Assembly: GCA_018656855.1 (NCBI GenBank)
Contig: JABHYP010000450.1
Coordinates: 1 to 6,320, forward strand
DNA: 6,320 nucleotides
Source of the DNA: Candidatus Latescibacterota bacterium
Lineage (GTDB): Bacteria > Latescibacterota > Latescibacteria > Latescibacterales > Latescibacteraceae
Reading direction: 5' to 3'
Shown here: piece after piece, positions 1 to 5,790 of the stretch
How the letters are laid out: every line of letters begins with the position of its first letter
Numbering within the stretch: position 1 is the stretch's first letter
Notes under the pieces: model-generated
Databases searched by the model: none
What the model was told of the DNA's origin: nothing
Seen by the model: the letters and a program-made list of their open reading frames with translations, nothing else
Position numbers and translations under genes: made by a program

Positions 1-218
1 CCCTTGGCAGGCCCGCGGGTAATATTATACTGTACCCTGTATCCCTCAAACGATTCGACACTGCCGTCGTCACGGTTAATCGGGCACGAAACAATCAGAA
101 TACGCCTCGGGTGGGAAAGGCGTTCGCGAATTCCATCGTCCAGGCCCAGTAAATCGGAGGCCTCGTTGAAATCAGCCATCACCACTTTTAGAAGATCACC
201 GTGTTTTTTAGGCGCCAT
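1..218 (-). CDS. gdhA: Glutamate dehydrogenase (Glu/Leu/Phe/Val dehydrogenase family), N-terminal part only
   Basis: This gene probably makes a cytoplasmic hexameric NAD(P)-dependent glutamate dehydrogenase, which interconverts glutamate with 2-oxoglutarate and ammonia. Only the first 72 residues are visible; the gene runs out of the left edge. The fragment carries the family's N-terminal signature in order: a helix ending in LLGLDDGI (23-30), then P37-R-R-I-L, a DDG turn (50-52), F57-E-G-Y-R-V-Q-Y (57-64), N65 and RGPAK (68-72), where the glycine-rich substrate-binding region begins. GYRVQ followed by RGPAK favours glutamate dehydrogenase over leucine or phenylalanine dehydrogenase. The ATG at 218-216 is preceded by GAGGA 4 nt upstream, and an in-frame TGA lies 18 nt before the ATG, so the start is well fixed. 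Codon use and GC are ordinary and unlike the AT-rich gene at 973-2427. Cofactor preference cannot be judged because the Rossmann domain is outside the window. Confidence 0.9.
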   Translation of the reverse strand, partial: MAPKKHGDLLKVVMADFNEASDLLGLDDGIRERLSHPRRILIVSCPINRDDGSVESFEGYRVQYNITRGPAK

Positions 219-265
219 GTTTTCCTCGCTTATTCAGGTTTCTTTTTAAGAAAAGAACAGGATAT

Positions 266-294
266 AAAATACCAATAATTTCTTGAATCTGCAA
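266..294 (-). promoter_or_regulatory. Possible sigma70-type promoter of gdhA
   Basis: On the minus strand, TTGCAG (294-289) and TATTTT (271-266) are separated by 17 nt, which would start transcription near 259 and give a leader of about 40 nt before the gdhA ATG at 218. The boxes match the consensus at only 3/6 and 4/6 positions and the region is AT-rich, so this is a candidate only. A dyad with perfect 6-bp arms (291-296 and 303-308) overlaps the -35 box and could be an operator. Confidence 0.3.
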
Positions 295-308
295 GCGGTA
301 TAGCTTGC
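291..308. promoter_or_regulatory. Dyad GCAAGC-N6-GCTTGC upstream of gdhA
   Basis: The arms GCAAGC (291-296) and GCTTGC (303-308) are perfect inverse complements around a 6-nt centre. The dyad overlaps the proposed -35 box of gdhA, a position where a repressor could act. A 6-bp dyad can occur by chance in a stretch of this size, and no known operator consensus was recognised. Confidence 0.25.
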
Positions 309-390
309 TACATTCTCTATTTCACTGAGGGGAAAAAGCTGAATTGCTAAGATGATGTATTCTTCATTTTTTTTATCCCGCAGTAGCAGA

Positions 391-438
391 CCCCCCTGAA
401 CTTCGTTCTTCCCCCCTGATAGGGGGGACTAAGGGGGG
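391..438. repeat. C-tract/G-tract hairpin element, left flank
   Basis: This element has C6 tracts at 391-396 and 411-416 and G6 tracts at 422-427 and 433-438. The pair 411-416/422-427 forms a 6-bp all-GC stem with a TGATA loop, and the second G6 follows after ACTAA. On the minus strand the order is C6, short spacer, C6, loop, G6, then GAAGAA. The element at 5633-5675 shows the same order. Such C/G-tract elements are common dispersed intergenic repeats in environmental bacterial genomes; that is general knowledge, not checked here. A further G5 followed by TGAG at 470-478 resembles the end of the right-flank element. No T-run follows the stem on either strand, so a canonical intrinsic terminator is not supported. 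Confidence 0.6.
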
Positions 439-474
439 TTATAGAATCACAGAGATGCGAGAGTTGTGAGGGGG

Positions 475-613
475 TGAGTTCTTCGTAAAAAATAAGATAT
501 GTAAAAGCATTTGAACCACGATTTACAGGATTAACAAGATTACCCGGATTTTTCCGGGGAATACATCATTTTAATCCTGGCAATCCCGGTAATCAGGAAA
601 ATCCTGGTTCAGA
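475..613. repeat. Dispersed repeat element, copy 1
   Basis: This is one of two copies in the same orientation (the other is 818-946). Bases 487-552 are identical to 831-896 over 66 bp. The similarity extends left to 475 with two mismatches and one single-base indel, and resumes at 590-613 (23 of 24 bases match 923-946); the middle has diverged. The ends are imperfectly complementary: 513-532 begins GAACCACGATT and 591-610 reads AATCAGGAAAATCCTGGTTC, so the element can fold on itself. An internal hairpin CCCGGA-TTTT-TCCGGG lies at 543-558. No coding potential is seen. It resembles non-autonomous palindromic intergenic elements, but no named family is claimed. Confidence 0.8.
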
Positions 614-690
614 CTTTTTTCTTCGCAAATAAGTATCTGAAAATAATAGTTATATCCTTAAATTATATCTTGTGATATTATCAGAAAAAA

Positions 691-808
691 AAGAAGTCTT
701 AACCGCTGATGTTCATGATGGAATGATGACCATGATAAAAAGCACATAGTATGAAGTATATCATCATGAAAATCATTTAATCACAGGTATCAGCGGTTCA
801 GACTTCTT
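691..808. repeat. 118-bp MITE-like element with 20-bp terminal inverted repeats
   Basis: The arms 691-710 and 789-808 are inverse complements at 19 of 20 positions (the odd base is T700 against G799). A second, inner pair lies at TTCATGATG (712-720) and CATCATGAA (762-770), so the arms can be extended by an interrupted inner stem. The interior has no open frame of note. The right end shares GGTTCAGACTT with the right end of the copy 1 repeat (606-616), which suggests a related terminal sequence. No flanking target duplication could be identified by eye. It may be a miniature inverted-repeat element or a large structured intergenic repeat. Confidence 0.65.
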
Positions 809-817
809 CTGGAATTA

Positions 818-946
818 TGAGTTCTACGAAAAAAAATAAGATATGTAAAAGCATTTGAACCACGATTTACAGGATTAACAAGATTACCCGGATTTTAAGG
901 GGGATACATTAAGGAAATCTGTTAATCAGGAAAATCCTGATTCAGA
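818..946. repeat. Dispersed repeat element, copy 2
   Basis: This is the second copy of the element at 475-613, offset by 343-344 bp and in the same orientation. It shares 66 identical bases (831-896) and the 24-nt right end. It is about 10 bp shorter than copy 1 because the middle differs. At the right end AATCAGGA (924-931) and TCCTGATT (935-942) form a perfect 8-bp stem with an AAA loop. This stem lies 30 bp past the stop codon of the gene at 973-2427, so it could give modest transcript protection, but there is no T-run for an intrinsic terminator. Recombination between the two copies would remove 344 bp including the element at 691-808. Confidence 0.8.
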
Positions 947-972
947 ATTTACAAGTATTTGGATAATCAGGT

Positions 973-2427
973 TTAACCAAGTTTTTTAGGTAGACGATTA
1001 CCCGGTATACTCCAGTCAATATACATTCCAGAATATCCCAATAATTTCAAGAAAATTTTATCAAGGAAATTGATAATGAAAGAATATTCATGTGAAGCAG
1101 ATGGAAGAGGTTTAAGTTTCTCTTTTTCTGATGGATTAGCTACATTATAATAAAAATCACCAGTATGAATTAATTTATTTCTGAAGACAACAAATTTCTT
1201 AATATCTACAGAATCAACTTGAAGATTAATTTCTTTACAAAGTCTTTTAATTATGTAACTGAAAGATCTTCGGTTAAGTCCTTTAATTTTCCCATCGCTA
1301 CATATTGCATTTCGATAAACACTATTTATTTTGTTTTCTTTCAAATATGAGTTTATTGAATTTTTAATATTCTTTATATGCTCATCAAAATCTTCTTCGT
1401 TAATTATATATTCTTCTACAGGCGAATTGGACAATTCAGAAAAAACATATTTTAGAATTTCCATTGTAACAGCTAATTTAATTCCTCTCATTTGAAGATA
1501 ATCTGTTTCTGATTTGGCATCTAAATATGCATCAATTGTTCTATCTTTAAGTTTGTATGAATCACGTTTTTCCATGTATACCGGATATGATTTTTCAATA
1601 AATTCTTTTGTTTCTTCTCTACCATTAATACCTGAATCAATTATATGAAGTGGTACAAAAGATTTTGTGATTCTTGAATGATGTGTTCTCTCTACGTATC
1701 CACCGTTATTATCATATTTATCACAATATATCCAGTTTATCTTTGATCCTCGTGCAATTGACAGTAAATAGCATAAATCTTCAACGACTTCTTCCAATTT
1801 ATGTATATCTTCTTCTTTGGTGATTTCAATTATAGCTTCACAAGTTACATCAATACCTTTCAAGGTACTCAAAATTTCTATTTTTTTCTTATAATTGCAA
1901 ATTGGTCTAATTATAAGTTCATTTTCCTTTTCCTTATATTTTAGATTTAAAGGAATAATAAGATGTGAATATTGAGAAGATAACTTTTCAGGTGTTGTTC
2001 CACAAAACTTAAAATTAGTTATTCCAAAATGGACAGTGTATGGCTTATTATTTGAAATCTTGACTGATAGTTTGTCAAGTATAAATGCAGCCCATACTCC
2101 TGATCTATCTTTTTGAACTTCCGGAAGATAATACTTCTCAATATTGACTTCTCCTCTTATTTCATAACCTTCTGATGAAGTGCCTTCGAAAATATTTGCC
2201 TGAATAATTGTTGAAAAATCTGGAGTAGAATTCTTGCAAAATTCACATAAAAGAATTACATCCCCATTTGACAACTGACCAACAACAAATTTGCATTTTA
2301 AATTACGTCCATCTTTCAGTTTTAAAACACCGTTTTCTCCATCATACCCGGCAATACTTTTAAAACTTTTCGCATAATGAGATAATAAGTTTTTGTCAAA
2401 TTTATATTCTTCATTATTAACAAGCAT
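973..2427 (-). CDS. HEPN-motif protein, putative RNase effector, ApeA-like layout
   Basis: This 484-residue cytoplasmic protein has no signal peptide or membrane segment. Residues 25-200 look beta-rich, with alternating hydrophobic strands around GVLKLKDG (33-40) and VILLCEF (57-63). Residues 205-232 form a helix ending in LSIARGSKINW. Residues 300-475 are mostly helical and carry R416-N-K-L-I-H421, the R-N-x3-H form of the HEPN ribonuclease motif; E323 in an upstream helix (MEILKYVF) is a possible partner. A beta-rich N-terminus followed by a C-terminal HEPN domain recalls the antiphage protein ApeA, but family membership is inferred. The start is the ATG at 2427: AAGGGG lies 4 nt upstream, whereas the in-frame start at 2502 would overlap the preceding gene and lacks such a site. 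GC is very low (15% in 1321-1380). The gene follows the restriction-modification gene after 55 bp on the same strand, so co-transcription is likely. The substrate is unknown. Confidence 0.75.
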   Translation of the reverse strand: MLVNNEEYKFDKNLLSHYAKSFKSIAGYDGENGVLKLKDGRNLKCKFVVGQLSNGDVILLCEFCKNSTPDFSTIIQANIFEGTSSEGYEIRGEVNIEKYYLPEVQKDRSGVWAAFILDKLSVKISNNKPYTVHFGITNFKFCGTTPEKLSSQYSHLIIPLNLKYKEKENELIIRPICNYKKKIEILSTLKGIDVTCEAIIEITKEEDIHKLEEVVEDLCYLLSIARGSKINWIYCDKYDNNGGYVERTHHSRITKSFVPLHIIDSGINGREETKEFIEKSYPVYMEKRDSYKLKDRTIDAYLDAKSETDYLQMRGIKLAVTMEILKYVFSELSNSPVEEYIINEEDFDEHIKNIKNSINSYLKENKINSVYRNAICSDGKIKGLNRRSFSYIIKRLCKEINLQVDSVDIKKFVVFRNKLIHTGDFYYNVANPSEKEKLKPLPSASHEYSFIINFLDKIFLKLLGYSGMYIDWSIPGNRLPKKLG

Positions 2428-2431
2428 TTTT

Positions 2432-2437
2432 CCCCTT
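2432..2437 (-). promoter_or_regulatory. Ribosome binding site deciding the HEPN gene start
   Basis: The minus strand reads AAGGGG here, 4 nt before the ATG at 2427 (6 nt if the core is read as GAAGG). It selects this start over the longer frame beginning at 2502. A run of nine T on this strand (2449-2441) lies 3 nt upstream of it. Confidence 0.7.
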
Positions 2438-2482
2438 CTTAAAAAAAAATGAATAATTATTTTTATTAATAATTTAAAATTC

Positions 2483-5400
2483 CTAAGTTGATTCTTCAGC
2501 AATCCGTATCTCCTCCTCAGTCAAATCATAAAGTTCATACACAATTTTATCAATCTGCCTGTCAGTTGTACCTATCTGGCGCTGGATAACCTCTTTATCG
2601 TGAGCAGTTTTTGCTTCTGCGCTTTGTTTGTGCAGCGTGAGCATGGATTCTACGAGCTCTACCATGCGGTCGTGGCGGGATTTGTCGGCGGGATCGGAAA
2701 AGTTGATGGTGCGGATGGGAAAAGATTTAAAATATACATAACTTGGTTCAAAAAAATCTCCACGTAGTTTAGGAAGAATAGACTTAAATAAAAATACCAT
2801 CAATGCACTATTTAATAATCCTAAAAGGTATTTATCATTAATAGAAATAATAAAACATTTTTGATTAGTATAGAGCCCAGATTGATCAAAAGTAAATTCT
2901 GGTTTTTTGCAGATATTAGGATAAATTATTTTAGGTTTTTCAAATTCTTTGTGATAGTTAATCGTATCCTGAATTTCAAACCATTTATAAGAACCTGTTT
3001 TGCGCCCTTTCCATTTATCTCCTTTAAAATCTTCTGGCTTTGGCATTAGCCTATTTTTATAACTACTTAAATATCTCTCAATTACTGGATAATTTTTTAT
3101 TTCAATGCCTCTTCTTGTAAAAATCAAGTATTTATCAGTATTTAATGGATGAAAACGCTTAATATCACGACCTAATAAAAATTTCTTTATAATATCTTTG
3201 TTTTTAGGATCTTCGTTAATTAATTGATTTTTCGTTTTTTCACCAATTACAAAGGCTTCATTATGACCTGTTAAAATACCCCTGTATATTTTACCTTTAA
3301 CATATTCTTCAAGAGGAATACCAATTAATCTAATTTTCTTAAGAAGATTCTTAGATTTTTCATCAGCGAGTGACCAGAATGATTCATCCATAGATAATAA
3401 GTTTATTATAAAATGATTGTCTCTAACATATTCGTTTAAATCACCGAAATCGAGAGATTTAACATTTGTAACTTTAAATGTTTTATTAGGTTTTTTATTT
3501 GAAATACGTAGTATACATGGATATGTAGTAGCTTTTTGAAACACAGGTAAATCACCGAAATCTATTATTTCTTCAATACATTTTTCTTTTAACCAACTAC
3601 GAAGTTGCTTACCGTAGTTTACTCTTAACCATTTATTCGCAACTATATATGAAAAAATACCATTATGATTAAGTATAGATATTCCTTTTTCAATAAAATA
3701 AGCGTAAAGATCAGCAATACTATGATAAACTTGATAATGAACTTGAAAGTATTGTTTAAACTCACCCAATGATTCTTGTCTAACATAAGGCGGATTCCCG
3801 ATAACCGCATCAAACCCGCCCGCTTTTATGATTTCAGGAAATTCAGCATCCCAGTCGAACACGTTGATACGATACCGCTCCTCTTCGTCAAACAGGTCAA
3901 GCTGCCTGCCGTCGTAAAAATCCGGCCCGATGAGCGAATTCCCGCACTTGATGTTACCGCTCAGATTGGGCAGCGCCCGCTCGTGAAAGAGTTTGTACTG
4001 CCGCGCCAGCGTCTGTTCGTTTTCGCCCTCGAGCACCTTGAGCAGAAGCGACAATTTCGTTACCTCGACCGCATCCGGATCGATGTCAACGCCGTAGATA
4101 TTGTTGAGAAGTATGCGTTTGCGCTCGTCGGTGGTTAAACGCCAGTCGCCGCCGGAACTTTTATACAACCGTGGTTTACGGGATTTTGCCCATTTTTCCG
4201 GATCATTGTTTTCGTACCATTCGCGGTGCCAGTCGAGTAGACACTGGTAAGCGCCGATGAGGAACGAGCCTGATCCGCACGCGGGGTCGAGAATTTTCAG
4301 TTTCGATACCTTCACGGGCGTTTTGCCATCGAGAAGCTGCCCGACAGTATTTTTCACGATGTAGTCGACTATATATGTCGGGGTGTAATAGACGCCGCCT
4401 GCTTTTTTGACTTCGGGCTTGTCTTCGACCACCGCCCTGTGAGCCGGTGTAAGGCGGATTACCTTGCCGAGAAACTGCTCGTAAACCTGGCCGAGAATAT
4501 CCGCCGGGAGAACTGAAAATTCGTAGGGGCTTTCGGGATAATACAGACTTTTAATGATATCCTTGAGTTGTTTGTCATCGATAGCGAGACCGGGAGTAAG
4601 TTCATCGGGAGGCTCGGTAAAACCTTTTTCTGCACGAAAATGAAACAAGCCCGAATTGTATTTGTCATCAGCGCTATGATACAGCACTTTGAGACGTTTA
4701 TAAGTGTCTGAGCCGTTCAACAGCCCCATGAGAGTACCGTAATCCTCGATTGCCCTGTCCTCGCATATTCGCAGGAAAATGATGCGGTCAATGGTTCTTT
4801 GCACCGCGAAGTTCAATTCACGGCGTGTAAGCGAGGGATTTCGAATCGCTATATTTCGGGCGAGATTTTCACGCCATGATTCAATTTCAGTGAGAAAAGC
4901 TTTATCGACCTCTGCGGTGCCCCTTTTTGTTTTCGTAGACTCAATAAACTTATCAAATGAACCTTTTAATATCGCCTCATGAGAAAATATTGAAACAATA
5001 TAATCCCAGTATTCTGGATAATCTTTATAGGTAAAATACTTTATTCTCGCTGCTGTAGATTTATCAGTTTTTACGGGTTTTATTCTACAATCATAAAAAG
5101 TAAATTCCTCGAAATCTGTGAGGATGCTGAGAGGCAGTTTTGCTGACCAGGCATATCGCCTGAGCTGGTAAGCGGGATGTATATCTTCTTTGATATTGAC
5201 CGAAGGCTTTTTGGCTTCAAGAAAAAATTTTCGCATTCCCCCGATGCGGAAACAATAGTCAGGGGCTTTAGGAATTTTTTCGACTTTTATCGAGTCCTCG
5301 TGTATCACATCTTTATATGCCTCGGCATAGCCTTCTTCGTTATTGACATCCCAGCCGAGAGCAATAAAAAATGGATCGATGAACTCATGACGAACCTGAG

Positions 5401-5485
5401 TCTCATTATAATGACCTGATTTATAAGCATCAATATTCCGGTCAAACCGTTCAACCAGTTCGATGATTTTGTCTGGTGCTGCCAT
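2483..5485 (-). CDS. Type IIG restriction-modification enzyme (Eco57I-like), N6-adenine methylase with fused nuclease
   Basis: This 1000-residue single chain should both methylate and cleave DNA. Domains in order: an HsdR/RecB-like nuclease at about 1-150, with E34, PD at 75-76, EAK at 90-92 and a QxxxY motif (Q107, Y111); a helical linker; then the methylase with VYYTPTYIV (365-373), motif I DPACGSGSFL (400-409), GVDIDPDAV (465-473) and motif IV NPPY (564-567), typical of N6-adenine methylases. The target-recognition region follows, with RGILTGHNEAF (735-745) and GRDIKR (772-777), as in TaqI-like specificity domains. A charged helical tail (about 940-990) ends the protein. All key catalytic residues are present and the length suits type IIG enzymes. 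The start is the ATG at 5485 with GAAGGA 7 nt upstream; a TTG at 5515 in the same frame lacks one. The gene is compositionally mosaic (see 2720-3780). The recognition site cannot be read from sequence. Confidence 0.9.
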   Translation of the reverse strand: MAAPDKIIELVERFDRNIDAYKSGHYNETQVRHEFIDPFFIALGWDVNNEEGYAEAYKDVIHEDSIKVEKIPKAPDYCFRIGGMRKFFLEAKKPSVNIKEDIHPAYQLRRYAWSAKLPLSILTDFEEFTFYDCRIKPVKTDKSTAARIKYFTYKDYPEYWDYIVSIFSHEAILKGSFDKFIESTKTKRGTAEVDKAFLTEIESWRENLARNIAIRNPSLTRRELNFAVQRTIDRIIFLRICEDRAIEDYGTLMGLLNGSDTYKRLKVLYHSADDKYNSGLFHFRAEKGFTEPPDELTPGLAIDDKQLKDIIKSLYYPESPYEFSVLPADILGQVYEQFLGKVIRLTPAHRAVVEDKPEVKKAGGVYYTPTYIVDYIVKNTVGQLLDGKTPVKVSKLKILDPACGSGSFLIGAYQCLLDWHREWYENNDPEKWAKSRKPRLYKSSGGDWRLTTDERKRILLNNIYGVDIDPDAVEVTKLSLLLKVLEGENEQTLARQYKLFHERALPNLSGNIKCGNSLIGPDFYDGRQLDLFDEEERYRINVFDWDAEFPEIIKAGGFDAVIGNPPYVRQESLGEFKQYFQVHYQVYHSIADLYAYFIEKGISILNHNGIFSYIVANKWLRVNYGKQLRSWLKEKCIEEIIDFGDLPVFQKATTYPCILRISNKKPNKTFKVTNVKSLDFGDLNEYVRDNHFIINLLSMDESFWSLADEKSKNLLKKIRLIGIPLEEYVKGKIYRGILTGHNEAFVIGEKTKNQLINEDPKNKDIIKKFLLGRDIKRFHPLNTDKYLIFTRRGIEIKNYPVIERYLSSYKNRLMPKPEDFKGDKWKGRKTGSYKWFEIQDTINYHKEFEKPKIIYPNICKKPEFTFDQSGLYTNQKCFIISINDKYLLGLLNSALMVFLFKSILPKLRGDFFEPSYVYFKSFPIRTINFSDPADKSRHDRMVELVESMLTLHKQSAEAKTAHDKEVIQRQIGTTDRQIDKIVYELYDLTEEEIRIAEEST
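2720..3780 (-). other. AT-rich recognition-domain segment within the type IIG gene (possible exchanged cassette)
   Basis: Hand counts on single 60-base lines give GC of 18% at 3181-3240 and 28% at 3421-3480, against 47% at 3781-3840, 48% at 3841-3900, 60% at 3961-4020 and 58% at 2641-2700. The line containing the left boundary (2701-2760) has 11 G/C in its first 20 bases and 8 in its last 40. The segment encodes about residues 569-922, from just after NPPY to SFPI, which is essentially the whole target-recognition region. The reading frame is intact across both boundaries. The low GC resembles the adjacent HEPN gene. This fits replacement of the specificity module; strong relaxation of composition in a fast-evolving domain is the alternative. 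Confidence 0.6.
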
Positions 5486-5492
5486 TTTCTTT

Positions 5493-5498
5493 TCCTTC
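5493..5498 (-). promoter_or_regulatory. Ribosome binding site deciding the type IIG gene start
   Basis: GAAGGA on the minus strand lies 7 nt before the ATG at 5485. It supports this start over the upstream in-frame TTG at 5515, which would add ten residues (beginning with Met-Cys-His-Pro) and would start inside the hairpin at 5504-5577. Confidence 0.75.
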
Positions 5499-5503
5499 AG
5501 CCT

Positions 5504-5577
5504 GGGATGACACAAATCTGTCGGATTTCCGATGTAGGGGTTTGATTAATCAAACCCATCAAATCCTGACTCATCCC
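5504..5577 (-). promoter_or_regulatory. 74-nt interrupted hairpin in the leader of the type IIG gene
   Basis: In plus-strand coordinates the complementary segments are GGGATGA 5504-5510 with TCATCCC 5571-5577; GTC 5520-5522 with GAC 5568-5570; GGATTT 5523-5528 with AAATCC 5561-5566; GATG 5531-5534 with CATC 5557-5560; and the core, a perfect 20-bp palindrome GGGTTTGATTAATCAAACCC at 5538-5557. One base at the core edge is shared by two pairings, leaving about 29 pairs in total. A local hairpin TCGGA-AA-TCCGA (minus strand, 5532-5521) competes with the GGATTT stem. The structure ends 5 nt before the ribosome binding site. It could be an operator, a structured RNA leader, or an inserted palindromic repeat. 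No known riboswitch was recognised. Confidence 0.55.
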
Positions 5578-5580
5578 TAA

Positions 5581-5606
5581 TCCCTATCTATCGGGTAGAT
5601 AGAGGA
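5581..5606. repeat. Short hairpin CTATCTA-TCGGG-TAGATAG
   Basis: Perfect 7-bp arms lie at 5584-5590 and 5596-5602 around a 5-nt loop. Three more pairs (5581-5583 with 5604-5606) form if A5603 is bulged. It lies just upstream of the larger leader hairpin, and its role is unknown. No T-run follows on either strand. Confidence 0.45.
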
Positions 5607-5632
5607 ACCCGAGTCCGGGATGTGCTGATATT

Positions 5633-5675
5633 CCCCCCTCTTTCGCGTGCGAGAGAGGGGGACAGGGGGTGAGAG
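5633..5675. repeat. C-tract/G-tract hairpin element, right flank
   Basis: Bases 5634-5646 pair with 5649-5661 to make a 13-bp stem (one T-G wobble) with a nominal 2-nt loop. ACA, a G5 tract (5665-5669) and TGAGAG follow. On the minus strand the order is C5, short spacer, C5 stem, loop, G6, as in the element at 391-438 on the other side of the defence genes. A frame crossing it on the minus strand gives the peptide LTPCPPLS, which recurs as a spurious translation of intergenic repeats in many bacterial genomes. The structure is strong, but no T-run follows directly (the nearest, T6 at 5678-5683, is 17 nt beyond the stem), so terminator function is uncertain. Confidence 0.65.
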
Positions 5676-5748
5676 TGTTTTTTGACACCTCAACACTTGC
5701 GTCGGGGTAGTTCATTGCTTTATTGCTTCTCCAGTTTAATAAAGCATG

Positions 5749-5768
5749 TAGATAATAAATATTATCTA
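5749..5768. repeat. Inverted repeat TAGATAATA-AA-TATTATCTA after the activase gene
   Basis: Perfect 9-bp arms (5749-5757 and 5760-5768) flank an AA centre. The repeat begins 23 bp past the stop codon of the activase gene. The stem is AT-rich and has no T-run after it on the minus strand, so it is a weak terminator candidate at best. It could also be a protein-binding dyad. Confidence 0.4.
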
Positions 5769-5790
5769 ACATCATTCCACTACCATTTTT

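Noticed and set aside
4..249. Plus-strand open frame of 81 codons
   Set aside because: It lies opposite the glutamate dehydrogenase fragment, whose conserved motifs are clear on the minus strand.
924..942. Intrinsic terminator after the HEPN gene
   Set aside because: The 8-bp stem is perfect, but the minus strand after it lacks a T-run, and the same stem recurs in repeat copy 1 far from any gene end.
475..946. CRISPR array
   Set aside because: There are only two long direct copies 344 bp apart, with no regular short repeat-spacer pattern and no cas genes.
2428..2502. 25-residue N-terminal extension of the HEPN protein starting at 2502
   Set aside because: It would overlap the preceding gene by 20 bp, has no ribosome binding site, and consists of AT-rich junction sequence. 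The ATG at 2427 has a good AAGGGG site.
3776..4138. Plus-strand open frames inside 2861-5419 and 5798-6103
   Set aside because: They are antisense shadows of the type IIG and activase genes. Their translations show no domain motifs.
5486..5515. TTG start at 5515 for the type IIG enzyme
   Set aside because: The start would sit in the base of the leader hairpin without a ribosome binding site, whereas the ATG at 5485 has GAAGGA at 7 nt.
5682..5710. Plus-strand promoter with a perfect TTGACA at 5682-5687
   Set aside because: No acceptable -10 box lies at 16-18 nt, and no plus-strand gene follows.
5584..5775. Minus-strand open frame of 63 codons
   Set aside because: It crosses the hairpin elements at 5581-5606 and 5633-5675. 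Its LTPCPPLS peptide is the familiar false translation of an intergenic repeat, and no ribosome binding site precedes it.
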